A stretch of DNA of 64,000 nucleotides from Mycobacterium lentiflavum (GCF_022374895.2 NZ_CP092423.2:5828001-5892000); one strand, 5' to 3'. Positions 1 through 8,937 are shown, counted from the stretch's first letter. The notes: generated by a model not told the origin, from the sequence alone. Translations and numbers: made by a program.

Positions 1-3000
1 CGCCATAGGCTTTCGTCAGCTCGTGACCGAGCATGGTGCCCACCGTACGGTTGACGTTGCTGATGGTGGTGGAGAACCGGACCGGTTTACCCGAATCCAG
101 CGCCTCGCGGCTCATCACGATCAACTGCTGATCCAGCGCCTTGTCCAGGCCGTGGTCCTGACGCGAGCTGCAATACAGGTCCTGGTTCATGAACGCGGAC
201 TCCGGCTCGTGCAGCACCGGGGCCAGGTCCAGCTTGTGCGCCTTCCAGTGCGCACGCGCCAGCGTGGTGTCCAGCGACCCCACTTGGCCGACGGCCTCGT
301 TGAAGGTGCGGAAGCCCAACTGCGCCATGTACTCCCGGACTTCTTCGGCAATGAACATGAAGAAGTTCTCGACGAACTCCGGCTTGCCGGTGAAGCGATC
401 CCGCAGCACCGGATTCTGGGTCGCCACACCGACCGGGCAGGTGTCGAGGTGGCAGACCCGCATCATGATGCAGCCCGCGACGACCAGCGGTGCGGTGGCG
501 AAGCCGAACTCCTCGGCGCCCAGCAGCGCGCCGATCATCACGTCGCGGCCGGTCTTGAGTTGTCCGTCCACCTGGACGACGATCCGGTCACGTAATCCGT
601 TGAGCAGCAAGGTCTGCTGCGTCTCGGCCAGACCCAGCTCCCACGGAGCACCCGCGTGCTTCTGCGACGTGAGCGGCGTGGCACCGGTGCCGCCGTCGTG
701 GCCGGAGATCAGCACCACGTCGGCGTGTGCCTTGGACACACCCGCCGCCACCGTGCCGACGCCGTTCTCGGAGACCAGCTTGACGTGCACGCGCGCCGAG
801 GGGTTGGAGTTCTTCAGGTCGTGGATTAACTGCGCAAGATCCTCGATCGAATAGATGTCGTGGTGCGGCGGCGGCGAGATCAGGCCGACGCCGGGCGTGG
901 AGTGCCGGACCTCTGCCACCCACGGGTACACCTTGTGCCCCGGAAGTTGGCCGCCCTCACCGGGTTTGGCGCCCTGGGCCATCTTGATCTGAATGTCGGT
1001 GCAGTTGGTCAGGTAGTGCGATGTGACGCCGAACCGCGCCGACGCGACCTGCTTGATCGCGCTGCGGCGCCAATCCCCGTTGGGATCGGGATCGAAACGC
1101 TTGACGTCCTCGCCACCCTCACCGCTGTTGGATCGCCCACCCAGGCGGTTCATCGCGATGGCGAGCGTCTCGTGCGCCTCGGCGGAGATCGAGCCGTAGC
1201 TCATCGCCCCGGTCGAGAACCGTTTGACGATCTCGCTGGCGGGTTCGACCTCGTCCAGCGGAACCGGGGGTCGCACGTCGCCGCGGAACTTCAGCAGTCC
1301 GCGCAACGACGCCATCCGCTCGCTCTGGTCGTCTACCAGGCGGGTGTAGTCCTTGAAGATCTTGTACTGCCCGGTGCGGGTGGCGTGCTGCAGCTTGAAC
1401 ACGGTCTCCGGGTTGAACAGGTGGTACTCACCCTCCCGGCGCCACTGGTAGTCCCCACCGACCTCGAGTTCGCGGTGCGCGCGCTCGTCCGGCCGGTCCA
1501 GATAGGCCAGATCGTGCCGCACGGCGACGTCGGTGGCGATGTCGTCCAGCGTGATGCCGCCGGTCGGGCAGACCAGCCCGGTGAAGTACTCGTCGAGCAC
1601 GTCCTCGGAGATCCCGATGGCCTGGAACAGCTGGGCGCCGGTGTAGGAGGCCAGCGTCGAAATGCCCATCTTGGACATGACTTTCAGCACGCCCTTGCCG
1701 GCGGCCTTGACGTAGTTGTTCAGCGCCTTGTCGCGGTCGATCCCGTCGATCACACCGCGGTCGAGCATGTCCTCGATCGATTCGAACGCGAGGTACGGGT
1801 TGACCGCGGCCGCGCCGCAGCCGATCAGCATCGCCATGTGGTGCACCTCGCGGGCATCACCGGATTCGACGACCAGACCCACATGGGTGCGGGTCCGATC
1901 GCGCACCAGGTGGTGGTGCACCCCGGCGACGGCGAGCAGCGACGGTATCGGTGCCATCTGCTCACTGGAATCGCGGTCGGACAGAATGATCACCCGGGCG
2001 CCATCGGCGATCGCGGCCGACGCCTGCGCACGCACCTCTTCCAGTGCGGATGCCAGCCCGGCGCCACCCTCGGCGACCGGGTACAGACAGCGAATCACCT
2101 TGGAGCGCATGCCATGTGGGTGCCCGTTGATCGGGTCATCGGGATTCAGGTTGATCAGCTTGGCCAGCTCGTGGTTACGCAGAATCGGCTGTCGCAGCAT
2201 GATCTGGTGACACGAGTATTCGTCCGGGCTGAGCAGGTCGCGCTCACCACCGGTGGTGCCCTGCAAACTGGTCACCACCTCTTCGCGGATAGCGTCCAGC
2301 GGCGGGTTGGTCACCTGGGCGAACAACTGGTGGAAGTAGTCGTAGAGCATCCGGGGGCGCTGCGAAAGCACCGCGACCGGGGTATCGGTGCCCATCGACC
2401 CGATCGGCTCCGCGCCGGTGCGCACCATCGGCGCCACTAGCAGGTTTAGCTCCTCATAGGTGTAGCCAAAGGCCAACTGCCGCATGACAAGTCGATCGTG
2501 CGCCATCCGCACGTACTCGCCCTGTGGCAATGACTCGAGCGGCACCAGGTTCTTGTCGAGCCACTCCTGATACGGGTGCTCGGCGGCCAGCTCGGCCTTG
2601 ATCTCCTCGTCCGAGACGATGCGGCCCTGGGTGGTGTCCACCAGGAACATCCGGCCCGGCTGCAGGCGCATCCGCTGCACCACCGTCGACGGGTCCAGGT
2701 CCAAGACACCCGCCTCGGACGCCATCACCACCAAACCGTCTTTGGTGACCCAAATGCGGGACGGGCGAAGGCCATTGCGGTCCAGCACCGCGCCCACGAC
2801 GGTGCCGTCGGTAAACGTCATCGATGCCGGGCCGTCCCACGGTTCCATCAGCGACGCGTGGTACTCGTAGAACGCGCGCCGCGCCGGGTCCATAGTCTCG
2901 TTGCGCTCCCAGGCCTCCGGAATCATCATCAGCACCGCGTGCGGCAGGCTGCGTCCGCCCAGGTGTAACAATTCCAGCGCCTCGTCGAAGCGCGCGGTAT

Positions 3001-3877
3001 CAGACGCGCCCGGGGTGCAGATCGGGAACAACTTCTCCAGATCGTCGACCGACCCGAAGATGTCGGTCTTTATCAGCGCCTCGCGGGCGCGCATCCAGTT
3101 CTCGTTTCCGGTGACGGTGTTGATCTCGCCGTTGTGGGCGATACGCCGGAACGGATGCGCCAGCGGCCAGGACGGGAAGGTGTTGGTCGAGAAGCGGGAG
3201 TGCACGATGCCCAGTGCGCTGGTCATCCGGTCGTCTTGCAGGTCAAGGTAAAAAGCCTTGAGCTGCGGGGTTGTCAGCATGCCCTTGTAGACCATTGTCT
3301 GGCCGGAAAGGCTTGGGAAATACACGGTTTCGCGGCCGGGCCCGTCTTGGCCAGGGCCCTTGGTACCGAGTTCGTGCTCGGCGCGCTTGCGCACGACGTA
3401 GCAACGGCGTTCCAGCGTCATGTCGGAAGCGCCGGTCATGAACACCTGCCGGAAGGTGGGCATCGCGTCGCGGGACAGCGCCCCCAGCGACGAGTCGTCG
3501 GTGGGCACATTGCGCCAGCCCAGCACCGTCAAGCCCTCGGATTCGGCGATCTTCTCCACGGCGGCACACGCGGCCGCGGCATCCTTGGACGATTGCGGCA
3601 GAAACGCGATACCGGTGGCATAGCTGCCCGGCGCGGGGAGCTCGAAGTCCACGACGTCGCGCAGGAATGCGTCCGGGACCTGAATCAGGATGCCCGCGCC
3701 GTCACCGCTGCGCGGCTCGGCGCCCTGGGCGCCACGATGCTCGAGGTTGACCAGTGCGGTGATCGCCTTGTCGACGATGTCGCGGCTCCGTCGGCCGTGC
3801 ATGTCGACGACCATGGCAACCCCGCACGAATCGTGCTCGAACGCGGGGTTATACAACCCAACGCGCTTGGGCGTCAT
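1..3877 (-). CDS. gltB: Glutamate synthase large subunit, 5' part (partial, runs off left edge)
   Basis: Large subunit of NADPH-dependent glutamate synthase, which transfers the amide nitrogen of glutamine to 2-oxoglutarate in ammonium assimilation. The start ATG at 3877 gives MTPKRVGLYNP and then HDSCGV. Cys18 is the expected N-terminal nucleophile of a class II glutamine amidotransferase, exposed after removal of a short propeptide. A purine-rich stretch (GAAGAGG) lies just upstream of the start. About 1292 codons are in the window. The M. tuberculosis protein is about 1527 residues, so the last 230 or so residues, within the GXGXG domain, lie outside. The amidotransferase domain takes roughly the first 430 residues, and the FMN synthase domain lies in the last third of what is visible. 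It is divergent from the ParA-like gene on its right. The long open frames on the plus strand here are shadows of this gene. Confidence 0.95.
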   Translation of the reverse strand, partial: MTPKRVGLYNPAFEHDSCGVAMVVDMHGRRSRDIVDKAITALVNLEHRGAQGAEPRSGDGAGILIQVPDAFLRDVVDFELPAPGSYATGIAFLPQSSKDAAAACAAVEKIAESEGLTVLGWRNVPTDDSSLGALSRDAMPTFRQVFMTGASDMTLERRCYVVRKRAEHELGTKGPGQDGPGRETVYFPSLSGQTMVYKGMLTTPQLKAFYLDLQDDRMTSALGIVHSRFSTNTFPSWPLAHPFRRIAHNGEINTVTGNENWMRAREALIKTDIFGSVDDLEKLFPICTPGASDTARFDEALELLHLGGRSLPHAVLMMIPEAWERNETMDPARRAFYEYHASLMEPWDGPASMTFTDGTVVGAVLDRNGLRPSRIWVTKDGLVVMASEAGVLDLDPSTVVQRMRLQPGRMFLVDTTQGRIVSDEEIKAELAAEHPYQEWLDKNLVPLESLPQGEYVRMAHDRLVMRQLAFGYTYEELNLLVAPMVRTGAEPIGSMGTDTPVAVLSQRPRMLYDYFHQLFAQVTNPPLDAIREEVVTSLQGTTGGERDLLSPDEYSCHQIMLRQPILRNHELAKLINLNPDDPINGHPHGMRSKVIRCLYPVAEGGAGLASALEEVRAQASAAIADGARVIILSDRDSSEQMAPIPSLLAVAGVHHHLVRDRTRTHVGLVVESGDAREVHHMAMLIGCGAAAVNPYLAFESIEDMLDRGVIDGIDRDKALNNYVKAAGKGVLKVMSKMGISTLASYTGAQLFQAIGISEDVLDEYFTGLVCPTGGITLDDIATDVAVRHDLAYLDRPDERAHRELEVGGDYQWRREGEYHLFNPETVFKLQHATRTGQYKIFKDYTRLVDDQSERMASLRGLLKFRGDVRPPVPLDEVEPASEIVKRFSTGAMSYGSISAEAHETLAIAMNRLGGRSNSGEGGEDVKRFDPDPNGDWRRSAIKQVASARFGVTSHYLTNCTDIQIKMAQGAKPGEGGQLPGHKVYPWVAEVRHSTPGVGLISPPPHHDIYSIEDLAQLIHDLKNSNPSARVHVKLVSENGVGTVAAGVSKAHADVVLISGHDGGTGATPLTSQKHAGAPWELGLAETQQTLLLNGLRDRIVVQVDGQLKTGRDVMIGALLGAEEFGFATAPLVVAGCIMMRVCHLDTCPVGVATQNPVLRDRFTGKPEFVENFFMFIAEEVREYMAQLGFRTFNEAVGQVGSLDTTLARAHWKAHKLDLAPVLHEPESAFMNQDLYCSSRQDHGLDKALDQQLIVMSREALDSGKPVRFSTTISNVNRTVGTMLGHELTKAYG

Positions 3878-4516
3878 ATGCACCTGCCTCTTCACCAGAA
3901 CCTGCTGCGCGGCCGTTTTATTGGCTCCGATGGGGCTGCACCCGGAGGTTGCGAGCCGGCCCCTTCGGTCTTGTCGATAGGCTGTCTCCCAGGCGGAAAA
4001 TGGTCCGATGGGGGAATCGTCCGTGCGGCGCTGAACGGTGGCGTGTACCCGGTCTCGACAAGTCGTAAAACGATATGACAAAAACCGCCTGACATGCCAA
4101 CTTGGCCAAGTCTAACCCGCCGGGTAGCGCCAACGTAAATTCGCTGCGGCGACGATCGATGACCGGGGCAAATGTGCTTTAACCGCCGACAATCCCCCCG
4201 CGACAGCACAGACCCGAAACAGCCGGTCGCCGCCCCGGCCACCTATTCGGGTTTGCTGTGACCCCGGCCTTCGGATCGCGCCGGGATGGCCATGATCACA
4301 CTGCGCGCGCGCATCCGTGCGGACGATCTCGATAAGGCGAGGCAGCCATGCCGCCCGTATTGCGCGCCGGCATGCGCGCCGGGGACCCCGGCCGTCACAC
4401 CGGCACCGCGTTGGGGCCGACCGAGTTTGCGCGATACAAATGAGGGGCGCGCGGGGAGATACTGGGCCGATGCCGGCCCAGCGCGCCACGATCGATCGCC
4501 CGGCACCGAGGAGCCC
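3878..4516. promoter_or_regulatory. Divergent intergenic region, gltB / ParA-like gene
   Basis: This 639-bp gap should hold the promoters of both divergent genes. I see a perfect 12-bp palindrome, ACTTGGCCAAGT, at 4100-4111. It is a possible operator, but it matches no regulator I can name. No convincing -35/-10 pair was identified. An open frame continues upstream of 4517 on the plus strand, but it lacks a good ribosome binding site and resembles translated noncoding DNA. Confidence 0.4.
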
Positions 4517-5755
4517 ATGAACGAGCGCGACGAATTCCTGCGGGACCGTCTGCAGCCCGACCGGCCCGGCACCCCCGCCGGTCCCCCTCCCAATCGCCAG
4601 CGAAGCGCACCGCCCCCAGCAGTTCCCCCGCCTCCGCGGCCACCCGGACCGCCGCCGTCGTTTCCACCGCGGCCACCGCAGCCGCCCCAGCCACGGCCCC
4701 CCGCCGGGCCGCCACCTCCGCGTCAGCCGCCCGTGGAGCAGCCGCGCCAGCAGGTCGCCTCCCCACCTCCGGCGCGGCCCGCCGGGCCACCCGTGCGGCC
4801 GGCTTCCACTCCGCCGCCCGTCATCCCGGCACCCGACGGTGCCCTGGTGCCCACCGGCAGGCCCGAACTGCCCGACACCGGGTGGCGACGCATCCTTCGG
4901 CTGCTCACCTTTGGCCTCGTCAAACTGGGTCCGTCGCCCGCACAACAGCAAGACGCCCAATTCGAAACCACCATCCGCACCGGCTTCCGCGGCAAGCACA
5001 AGGTCGGCGTCGTGGGTAAGGGCGGTGTCGGAAAGACCTCCGTCGCCGCCAGCGTCGGGTCGCTGTTCGCCGAGCTCCGTCGCGGGCAAGACCACGTGGT
5101 AGCGATCGACGCCGATACCGCCTTCGGCCGGTTGAGCAGCCGGATCGATCCGCGGTCGACGAGTTCGTTCTGGGAATTGACCGCCGACAAAAACCTCGAG
5201 ACCTTCACCGACGTGGCGCAGCGAGTGGGCCGCAACGCGGTGGGCCTGCATGTGCTCGCCGGTGAACCGGCGTCCGGTCCACGCCGCGTGCTCGATCCCG
5301 CGATCTACCGGGAGGCCGCGTCGCGGCTAGATCGCTATTTCACGATCTCGGTCATCGACTGCGGCTCGACGATGGATTCACCGGTTACCCAGGAAGTGCT
5401 GCGCGACCTGGATGCGCTGATCGTGGTGTCCTCGCCGTGGGCCGATGGGGCGTCCGCGGCCGCCCGGACCATGGAATGGCTGTCGGATCAGGGCATGACC
5501 GAGTTGCTGCACAACACGATCGTGGTGCTCAACGACTCCGACGGGCACGCCGACAAGCGCACCCGGGCGCTGCTGGCCCGCGAGTTCGTCGACCACGGAC
5601 AGCCGGTGGTCGAGGTCCCCTACGACCCTCACCTGCGCCCCGGCGGCGTCATCGACGTGACGCACGAGATGGGCCGCCCCACCCGCCGTAAGTTGTTGCA
5701 GGCCACCGCGCTGATCGCCGAGTTTTTCGGGAGGAGCCCCGAGCGGGCGAGCTGA
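4517..5755 (+). CDS. Proline-rich ParA/MinD-like ATPase (Rv3860-like)
   Basis: 412-residue protein of the ParA/MinD P-loop type found repeatedly around mycobacterial ESX loci, related to EspI and Rv3888c. The start ATG at 4517 (MNERDEF) is chosen because GAGGAG at 4508-4513 gives ideal spacing. An upstream extension to 4286 has no such signal. Residues 1-130 are a low-complexity Pro-rich tail. The ATPase domain starts near residue 150, with a deviant Walker A KGGVGKTS at about 168-175 and DADTAFG downstream. No membrane segment is seen. It sits where Rv3860 sits in M. tuberculosis, between gltB and the ESX-1 regulators. The biochemical role is unknown. A link to ESX-1 is inferred from position and from similarity to EspI. 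Confidence 0.85.
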   Translation: MNERDEFLRDRLQPDRPGTPAGPPPNRQRSAPPPAVPPPPRPPGPPPSFPPRPPQPPQPRPPAGPPPPRQPPVEQPRQQVASPPPARPAGPPVRPASTPPPVIPAPDGALVPTGRPELPDTGWRRILRLLTFGLVKLGPSPAQQQDAQFETTIRTGFRGKHKVGVVGKGGVGKTSVAASVGSLFAELRRGQDHVVAIDADTAFGRLSSRIDPRSTSSFWELTADKNLETFTDVAQRVGRNAVGLHVLAGEPASGPRRVLDPAIYREAASRLDRYFTISVIDCGSTMDSPVTQEVLRDLDALIVVSSPWADGASAAARTMEWLSDQGMTELLHNTIVVLNDSDGHADKRTRALLAREFVDHGQPVVEVPYDPHLRPGGVIDVTHEMGRPTRRKLLQATALIAEFFGRSPERAS

Positions 5756-5766
5756 CCCGTCGCGCT

Positions 5767-6651
5767 TCAGCTGGCCGCGATCCGCGCCGACGGGTCGGCG
5801 ATCGCCTCGATCTTGGTGACGAGGGCACCGCGCATGGTCAACACGATGGCGGCGAAAAGCCGGCGCTCGGCGAAGGCGAGTACCACCGGTTGCCCGGCGG
5901 GACCACTGACCAGGGTGACGCCCGGCCCCAGATAGCGCATCAGGTTGGTGGCCACCGCATCCGGACCATGGTTGATCTGCGGCGGCGGCGCCGGGTCGGC
6001 AAGGACGGTGCCCACACCCCAGACCGTCGGGTCCAGGACGGCGGTCAGCGCGGCGATGTCGCCGTTGGCGCAGGCGGTGATGAATTTCTCGGTGACCAGC
6101 TGGTGCTCGGCGGGGGCTACTTCAGTGGCCTTGGGCTGTGCCGCAGTGAATTTCGAGCGGGCGCGCCGCGCCAGCTGACGGCAGGTGCCGACCGGCCGTC
6201 CCACAGTTTCGGCGATCGTCTCGAACGGGACACCGAACACGTCGTGTAATACGAACGCGACGCGTTCGCCGGGGCTGAGCCGTCGCAAGACTTCCATCAA
6301 CGCGGCGCGGACCTCGTCGTCCAGGGTGACCCGATCCGCCGGGTCCAGGCTGCGCGACTCGGCGACTTCGGCGCCGGGATCGCCACGGTCGGGCTCGCTC
6401 AACCGCTCGTAGCGCATTCGCGCCGAGCGCACCTGGTCGAGGCAGAGCCGGCTCGTGACGACGGTGAGCCAGCCACGGATGTCGTCGACTTCGTCGGTCC
6501 CGGTCCGCGACAGCCGCAGAAAAGCTTCTTGCGCAACATCTTCGGCGTCGCCGACGTCACCGAGGATTTGATACCCGAGATTGACCAGGTAGGGGCGGTG
6601 ACGACGCCAAGCATCGGTGAGCTGGTCCGTTGGCGGCCGCGACTGGTTCAT
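5767..6651 (-). CDS. ECF sigma factor with C-terminal SnoaL/NTF2-like extension (SigI/SigJ-like)
   Basis: 294-residue sigma-70 family factor. Region 2 lies at about residues 15-80 (GDVGDAEDVAQEAFLRL, then RGWLTVVTSRLCLDQVRS). Region 4 lies at about 115-165 (LSPGERVAFVLHDVFGVPFETIAE, then a recognition helix with TCRQLARRAR). An extra domain from about 185 to the end resembles the SnoaL/NTF2 fold, as in SigI, SigJ and ECF41-type sigma factors, where the extension controls activity in place of an anti-sigma factor. The sequence is closest in my memory to M. tuberculosis SigI. The ATG at 6651 lies right after a promoter-like motif, so its mRNA is probably leaderless. It converges with the ParA-like gene (11-bp gap) and diverges from an NmrA-type reductase. 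It is not part of the M. tuberculosis gene order here. Confidence 0.88.
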   Translation of the reverse strand: MNQSRPPTDQLTDAWRRHRPYLVNLGYQILGDVGDAEDVAQEAFLRLSRTGTDEVDDIRGWLTVVTSRLCLDQVRSARMRYERLSEPDRGDPGAEVAESRSLDPADRVTLDDEVRAALMEVLRRLSPGERVAFVLHDVFGVPFETIAETVGRPVGTCRQLARRARSKFTAAQPKATEVAPAEHQLVTEKFITACANGDIAALTAVLDPTVWGVGTVLADPAPPPQINHGPDAVATNLMRYLGPGVTLVSGPAGQPVVLAFAERRLFAAIVLTMRGALVTKIEAIADPSARIAAS

Positions 6652-6659
6652 AACACATC

Positions 6660-6685
6660 GACGATCTGGTGCCGGAAAAAGTTAC
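6660..6685 (-). promoter_or_regulatory. Candidate autoregulated ECF promoter of the sigma gene
   Basis: Reading the minus strand, GTAAC (6685-6681), a 17-nt spacer, then CGTC (6663-6660). Eight bases separate CGTC from the ATG at 6651, so transcription would start at or next to the start codon. The same GTAAC-N17-CGTC motif drives the opposite side, and the two GTAACTTT elements form an inverted repeat (6678-6685 and 6697-6704). This is typical of an ECF factor controlling itself and its neighbour. The assignment to this sigma factor is inference. Confidence 0.65.
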
Positions 6686-6696
6686 GTCTACCGACT

Positions 6697-6722
6697 GTAA
6701 CTTTCCCGCCGTCGCGCCCGTC
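6697..6722 (+). promoter_or_regulatory. Candidate ECF promoter of the reductase operon
   Basis: GTAAC (6697-6701), 17 nt, CGTC (6719-6722), a mirror copy of the motif facing the sigma gene. It lies 36 bp upstream of the reductase start at 6759, leaving room for a short leader with AGGAGG at 6747-6752. Identical boxes and identical spacing in both directions make chance unlikely. Confidence 0.65.
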
Positions 6723-6758
6723 GTTGAGGAAGATCTTCGACCTTTCAGGAGGAACACC

Positions 6759-7595
6759 ATGACCATCGTCGTAACCGGGGCGACCGGCAATGTCGGACGC
6801 CCCCTCGTTGCCGACCTCGTCGCCGCGGGCGCACGGGTGCGCGCCGTGACCCGCACCCCGAACACCGCCGGCTTTCGCTCGCCCGTCGAGGTGCTCGATT
6901 CAGCGGGCGAAGCGCTGCGGGGGGCCTCGGCGGTTTTCTTGAACTCGCGCGCGCTCGGCGAAACTCTCGCCGACGTCGTGGCCGAATGCCGGCGCGTAGG
7001 AGTCACCAAACTGGTTGCGCTGTCGGCGATCAACGTCGATGACGACTTCTCACGACAGCCGTCGCGCTTTCGCGGCGACCGCAACCGCGAGGTCGAGCAG
7101 CTGGCCGTCGGCTCGGGCCTGGCATGGGTGAGCCTGCGGCCCACGGTCTTCGCGACGAACTTCGCCGGGATGTGGGCCGCACAGATCCGCGCCGGCGATG
7201 TGGTAGCCGGGCCGTATGCCGCGGCATCGACCGCTCCGATCGTCGAGAGCGACATCGCGGCTGTCGCGGCTCGCGCTCTGCTCAGCGATGAGCTTGTCGG
7301 TCAACGGGTTCCGTTGACCGGTCCCCAGGCGCTGACCAACGCGGAACTGGTGGGGATCATCGGCACGGTGCTGGGGCGCCGACTGCACTACCGCGAGATT
7401 CCGGCGCAGGCAGTGCGGCAACGCTTCATCGATTTGGGTTTCGGCGCCGAGTTCGGCGACGCGTATACGGCCATGCTCGCCGAAACGCTGGACCACCCGG
7501 CACTTGTCACGCACGACGCGGAGAAGATCCTCGGCCGGGCACCACAGTCCTTCGCGCAGTGGGTGTCCGAGCACCGAGACCTGTACACGGGCTAG
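6759..7595 (+). CDS. NmrA-like NAD(P)-binding oxidoreductase / epimerase
   Basis: 278-residue atypical short-chain dehydrogenase. The N-terminal dinucleotide-binding motif TGATGNVG spans residues 6-13, followed by RAVTRTP, which usually contacts NADP(H). The catalytic Tyr-x-x-x-Lys of classical SDRs is not obvious, as is common in NmrA-type proteins, so it may act as a redox sensor or a quinone/flavin reductase. The start ATG at 6759 follows a perfect AGGAGG (6747-6752). An in-frame extension to 6669 would run through the promoter. It forms a two-gene operon with the Ddn-like gene downstream (23-bp gap). Its place beside an ECF factor with a SnoaL-type extension fits the family habit of controlling one adjacent oxidoreductase. 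Confidence 0.85.
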   Translation: MTIVVTGATGNVGRPLVADLVAAGARVRAVTRTPNTAGFRSPVEVLDSAGEALRGASAVFLNSRALGETLADVVAECRRVGVTKLVALSAINVDDDFSRQPSRFRGDRNREVEQLAVGSGLAWVSLRPTVFATNFAGMWAAQIRAGDVVAGPYAAASTAPIVESDIAAVAARALLSDELVGQRVPLTGPQALTNAELVGIIGTVLGRRLHYREIPAQAVRQRFIDLGFGAEFGDAYTAMLAETLDHPALVTHDAEKILGRAPQSFAQWVSEHRDLYTG

Positions 7596-7618
7596 ATCCC
7601 AGAAAAGGAGATTCAGAC

Positions 7619-8059
7619 ATGTCCGAACCACAGCCGCCGCGCTACCTCAAGCCGATGAACAAGGTGATGATGGCGGTGCAGAAACTGGGGATACCGACCG
7701 GGCCCGCCATGGTACTCACCGTGCCCGGCCGCAAGTCCGGTCAACCGCGCAGCACCCCGATGACGCCGTTTGAATTTCAGGGTGGCCTCTATGTCGTCGC
7801 GGGCTACCCGGGCGCGGACTGGGCGGCGAACGCCCGGGCCGCGGGTGCCGGCACCCTGGCCCGGGGCCGACGATCCCGCGAGGTCAGGATTGTCGAACTG
7901 ACGGCCGAACAGGCGCGTCCGGTGCTGCGTGAGTTTCCGAAGAAGGTGCCCGTTGGGGTGTCGTTCGCCAAACGTTCGGGAATGGTGCGCGACGGGACGT
8001 CCGACGAATTCGAGGCGCTGGCGGGGCGGGTCTGCGTCTTTCGCTTCGATCCGGCGTGA
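7619..8059 (+). CDS. Ddn-like nitroreductase/deazaflavin (F420)-dependent protein
   Basis: 146-residue single-domain split beta-barrel protein of the deazaflavin-dependent nitroreductase (Ddn) family, which is strongly expanded in mycobacteria. These bind cofactor F420 and reduce quinones or other electrophiles. Family signatures seen are the LTVPGRKSGQPRSTPM segment around residues 35-50 and the GYPGADWAANARAAG segment around 65-80. The ATG at 7619 follows AAAAGGAG with good spacing. An upstream in-frame start at 7559 overlaps the previous gene and is less likely. It is the second gene of the sigma-controlled operon, so a role in stress or electrophile defence is plausible. The substrate is unknown. 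Confidence 0.85.
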   Translation: MSEPQPPRYLKPMNKVMMAVQKLGIPTGPAMVLTVPGRKSGQPRSTPMTPFEFQGGLYVVAGYPGADWAANARAAGAGTLARGRRSREVRIVELTAEQARPVLREFPKKVPVGVSFAKRSGMVRDGTSDEFEALAGRVCVFRFDPA

Positions 8060-8066
8060 GATGCAA

Positions 8067-8102
8067 GACAGCGCGAGAACCGTGGCTGGTTCTCGCGCTG
8101 TC
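8067..8102. terminator. Bidirectional hairpin terminator
   Basis: Perfect 15-bp inverted repeat (arms 8067-8081 and 8088-8102) with a 6-nt loop, starting 7 bp after the Ddn-like stop. It lies in the gap before the convergent whiB6 stop at 8212. There is no U-tract, as in the I-shaped terminators often reported in mycobacteria. Confidence 0.85.
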
Positions 8103-8211
8103 CATTCGCCGGTCCGGGCTACCGAGGGGGCGCTCCAAAGATGGAGCCGCTCAACTGTTTCCACTCCGGTCCCGGGCGTTGTTCAACTGCGGACGCCTCA
8201 GGAGGCCGGCG

Positions 8212-8493
8212 TTAGGCCGATTTGGCGGTCTCGCGCACCGGGTATCCGTTGCGCTCGGCTAGCGACCGTAACTGGTTCAGGGCGAAGGCGCGCGGGCGGC
8301 CCGACTCGGGAATCACGACGCCGGCCCACAGGCCCTCGGCACCGGCTGACTCGACGGCATCGCGGGCACACATCCAGCGGCGGGGGCAAGCCCGGCACAG
8401 GGCCTTGGCCTCGTCGTCGGGAGCGGTCGTCCAGCGGTCCGGGTCCTGGGTGCACGCGCCCAACGGGATGTTGTACAGGGTTGTTGCGGTCAT
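8212..8493 (-). CDS. whiB6: WhiB6, iron-sulfur redox regulator of ESX-1
   Basis: 93-residue WhiB-family regulator. Four cluster ligands are present: C14, C33, C36 and C42 (CRACPRRWMC). The WhiB turn GLWAGVVIPESGR and a basic/hydrophobic C-terminal region follow. WhiB6 binds an O2/NO-sensitive 4Fe-4S cluster, pairs with region 4 of the primary sigma factor, and controls ESX-1 genes. The start ATG at 8493 follows GGAGGAACGTAGCG. The M. tuberculosis annotation carries about 23 extra N-terminal residues, but the good ribosome binding site supports the short form here. It is divergent from espM, whose product represses whiB6 in M. marinum. It converges on the Ddn-like gene, with a strong hairpin between. 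Confidence 0.95.
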   Translation of the reverse strand: MTATTLYNIPLGACTQDPDRWTTAPDDEAKALCRACPRRWMCARDAVESAGAEGLWAGVVIPESGRPRAFALNQLRSLAERNGYPVRETAKSA

Positions 8494-8937
8494 CGCTACG
8501 TTCCTCCAGAAAGCGTTGCAGTTCTGCGTCCTATGACTCGAAAGGGTATAGCACTAACCATCGCGATGCAACAGTTTGATGCTTTGTTTCCTTTCGGGCC
8601 TGCACGCAGGCGCTTCGGCCCATATTTCACGCGCCGCAGGCTTCACCTGGCTGAACTGGCGGAAAACGGTGGCGAAACGGTGCCTCAATGGTGGAGCCAA
8701 CCAGGTCATACTCCCGGACGCGGGGACGCCGTGGCCGATATCGGCCGGGTGGAGTCTCAAACTGTAGCGGTGATGCGGTTGCGCGGTGGTTACTCCGAGG
8801 CGCCGTGCGCGGGCCGATTCCGTAACAACTTGACGTAGAACTGTAGCGGCGCGATAGAATTTGACGGGTGCAGCAGTTAAACTCCTGCTGGCGGACCGCC
8901 CGCCGCCGCGCAAATAGTGAGCGAGGAATCACCGACG
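8494..8937. promoter_or_regulatory. whiB6-espM divergent control region with palindromes and repeats
   Basis: 444 bp without a gene. Visible elements are a perfect 14-bp palindrome GGCCGATATCGGCC at 8733-8746; a direct repeat AACTGTAGCGG at 8760-8770 and 8839-8849; and a short inverted repeat GCCTGC-AC-GCAGGC at 8598-8611. A sigma-70-like TTGACG (8830-8835) and TAGAAT (8855-8860), spaced 19 nt apart, face espM. On the minus strand a TGCTATACC sequence near 8550 could be the whiB6 -10. In M. marinum the region between these genes is bound by EspM, so the palindrome and repeats are the best operator candidates. Which element EspM uses here is inference. Confidence 0.55.

Noticed and set aside
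860..2440. Plus-strand open frame of 526 codons
   Set aside because: It lies opposite gltB, whose frame is clearly conserved. It has no ribosome binding site and its composition is that of a GC-bias shadow.
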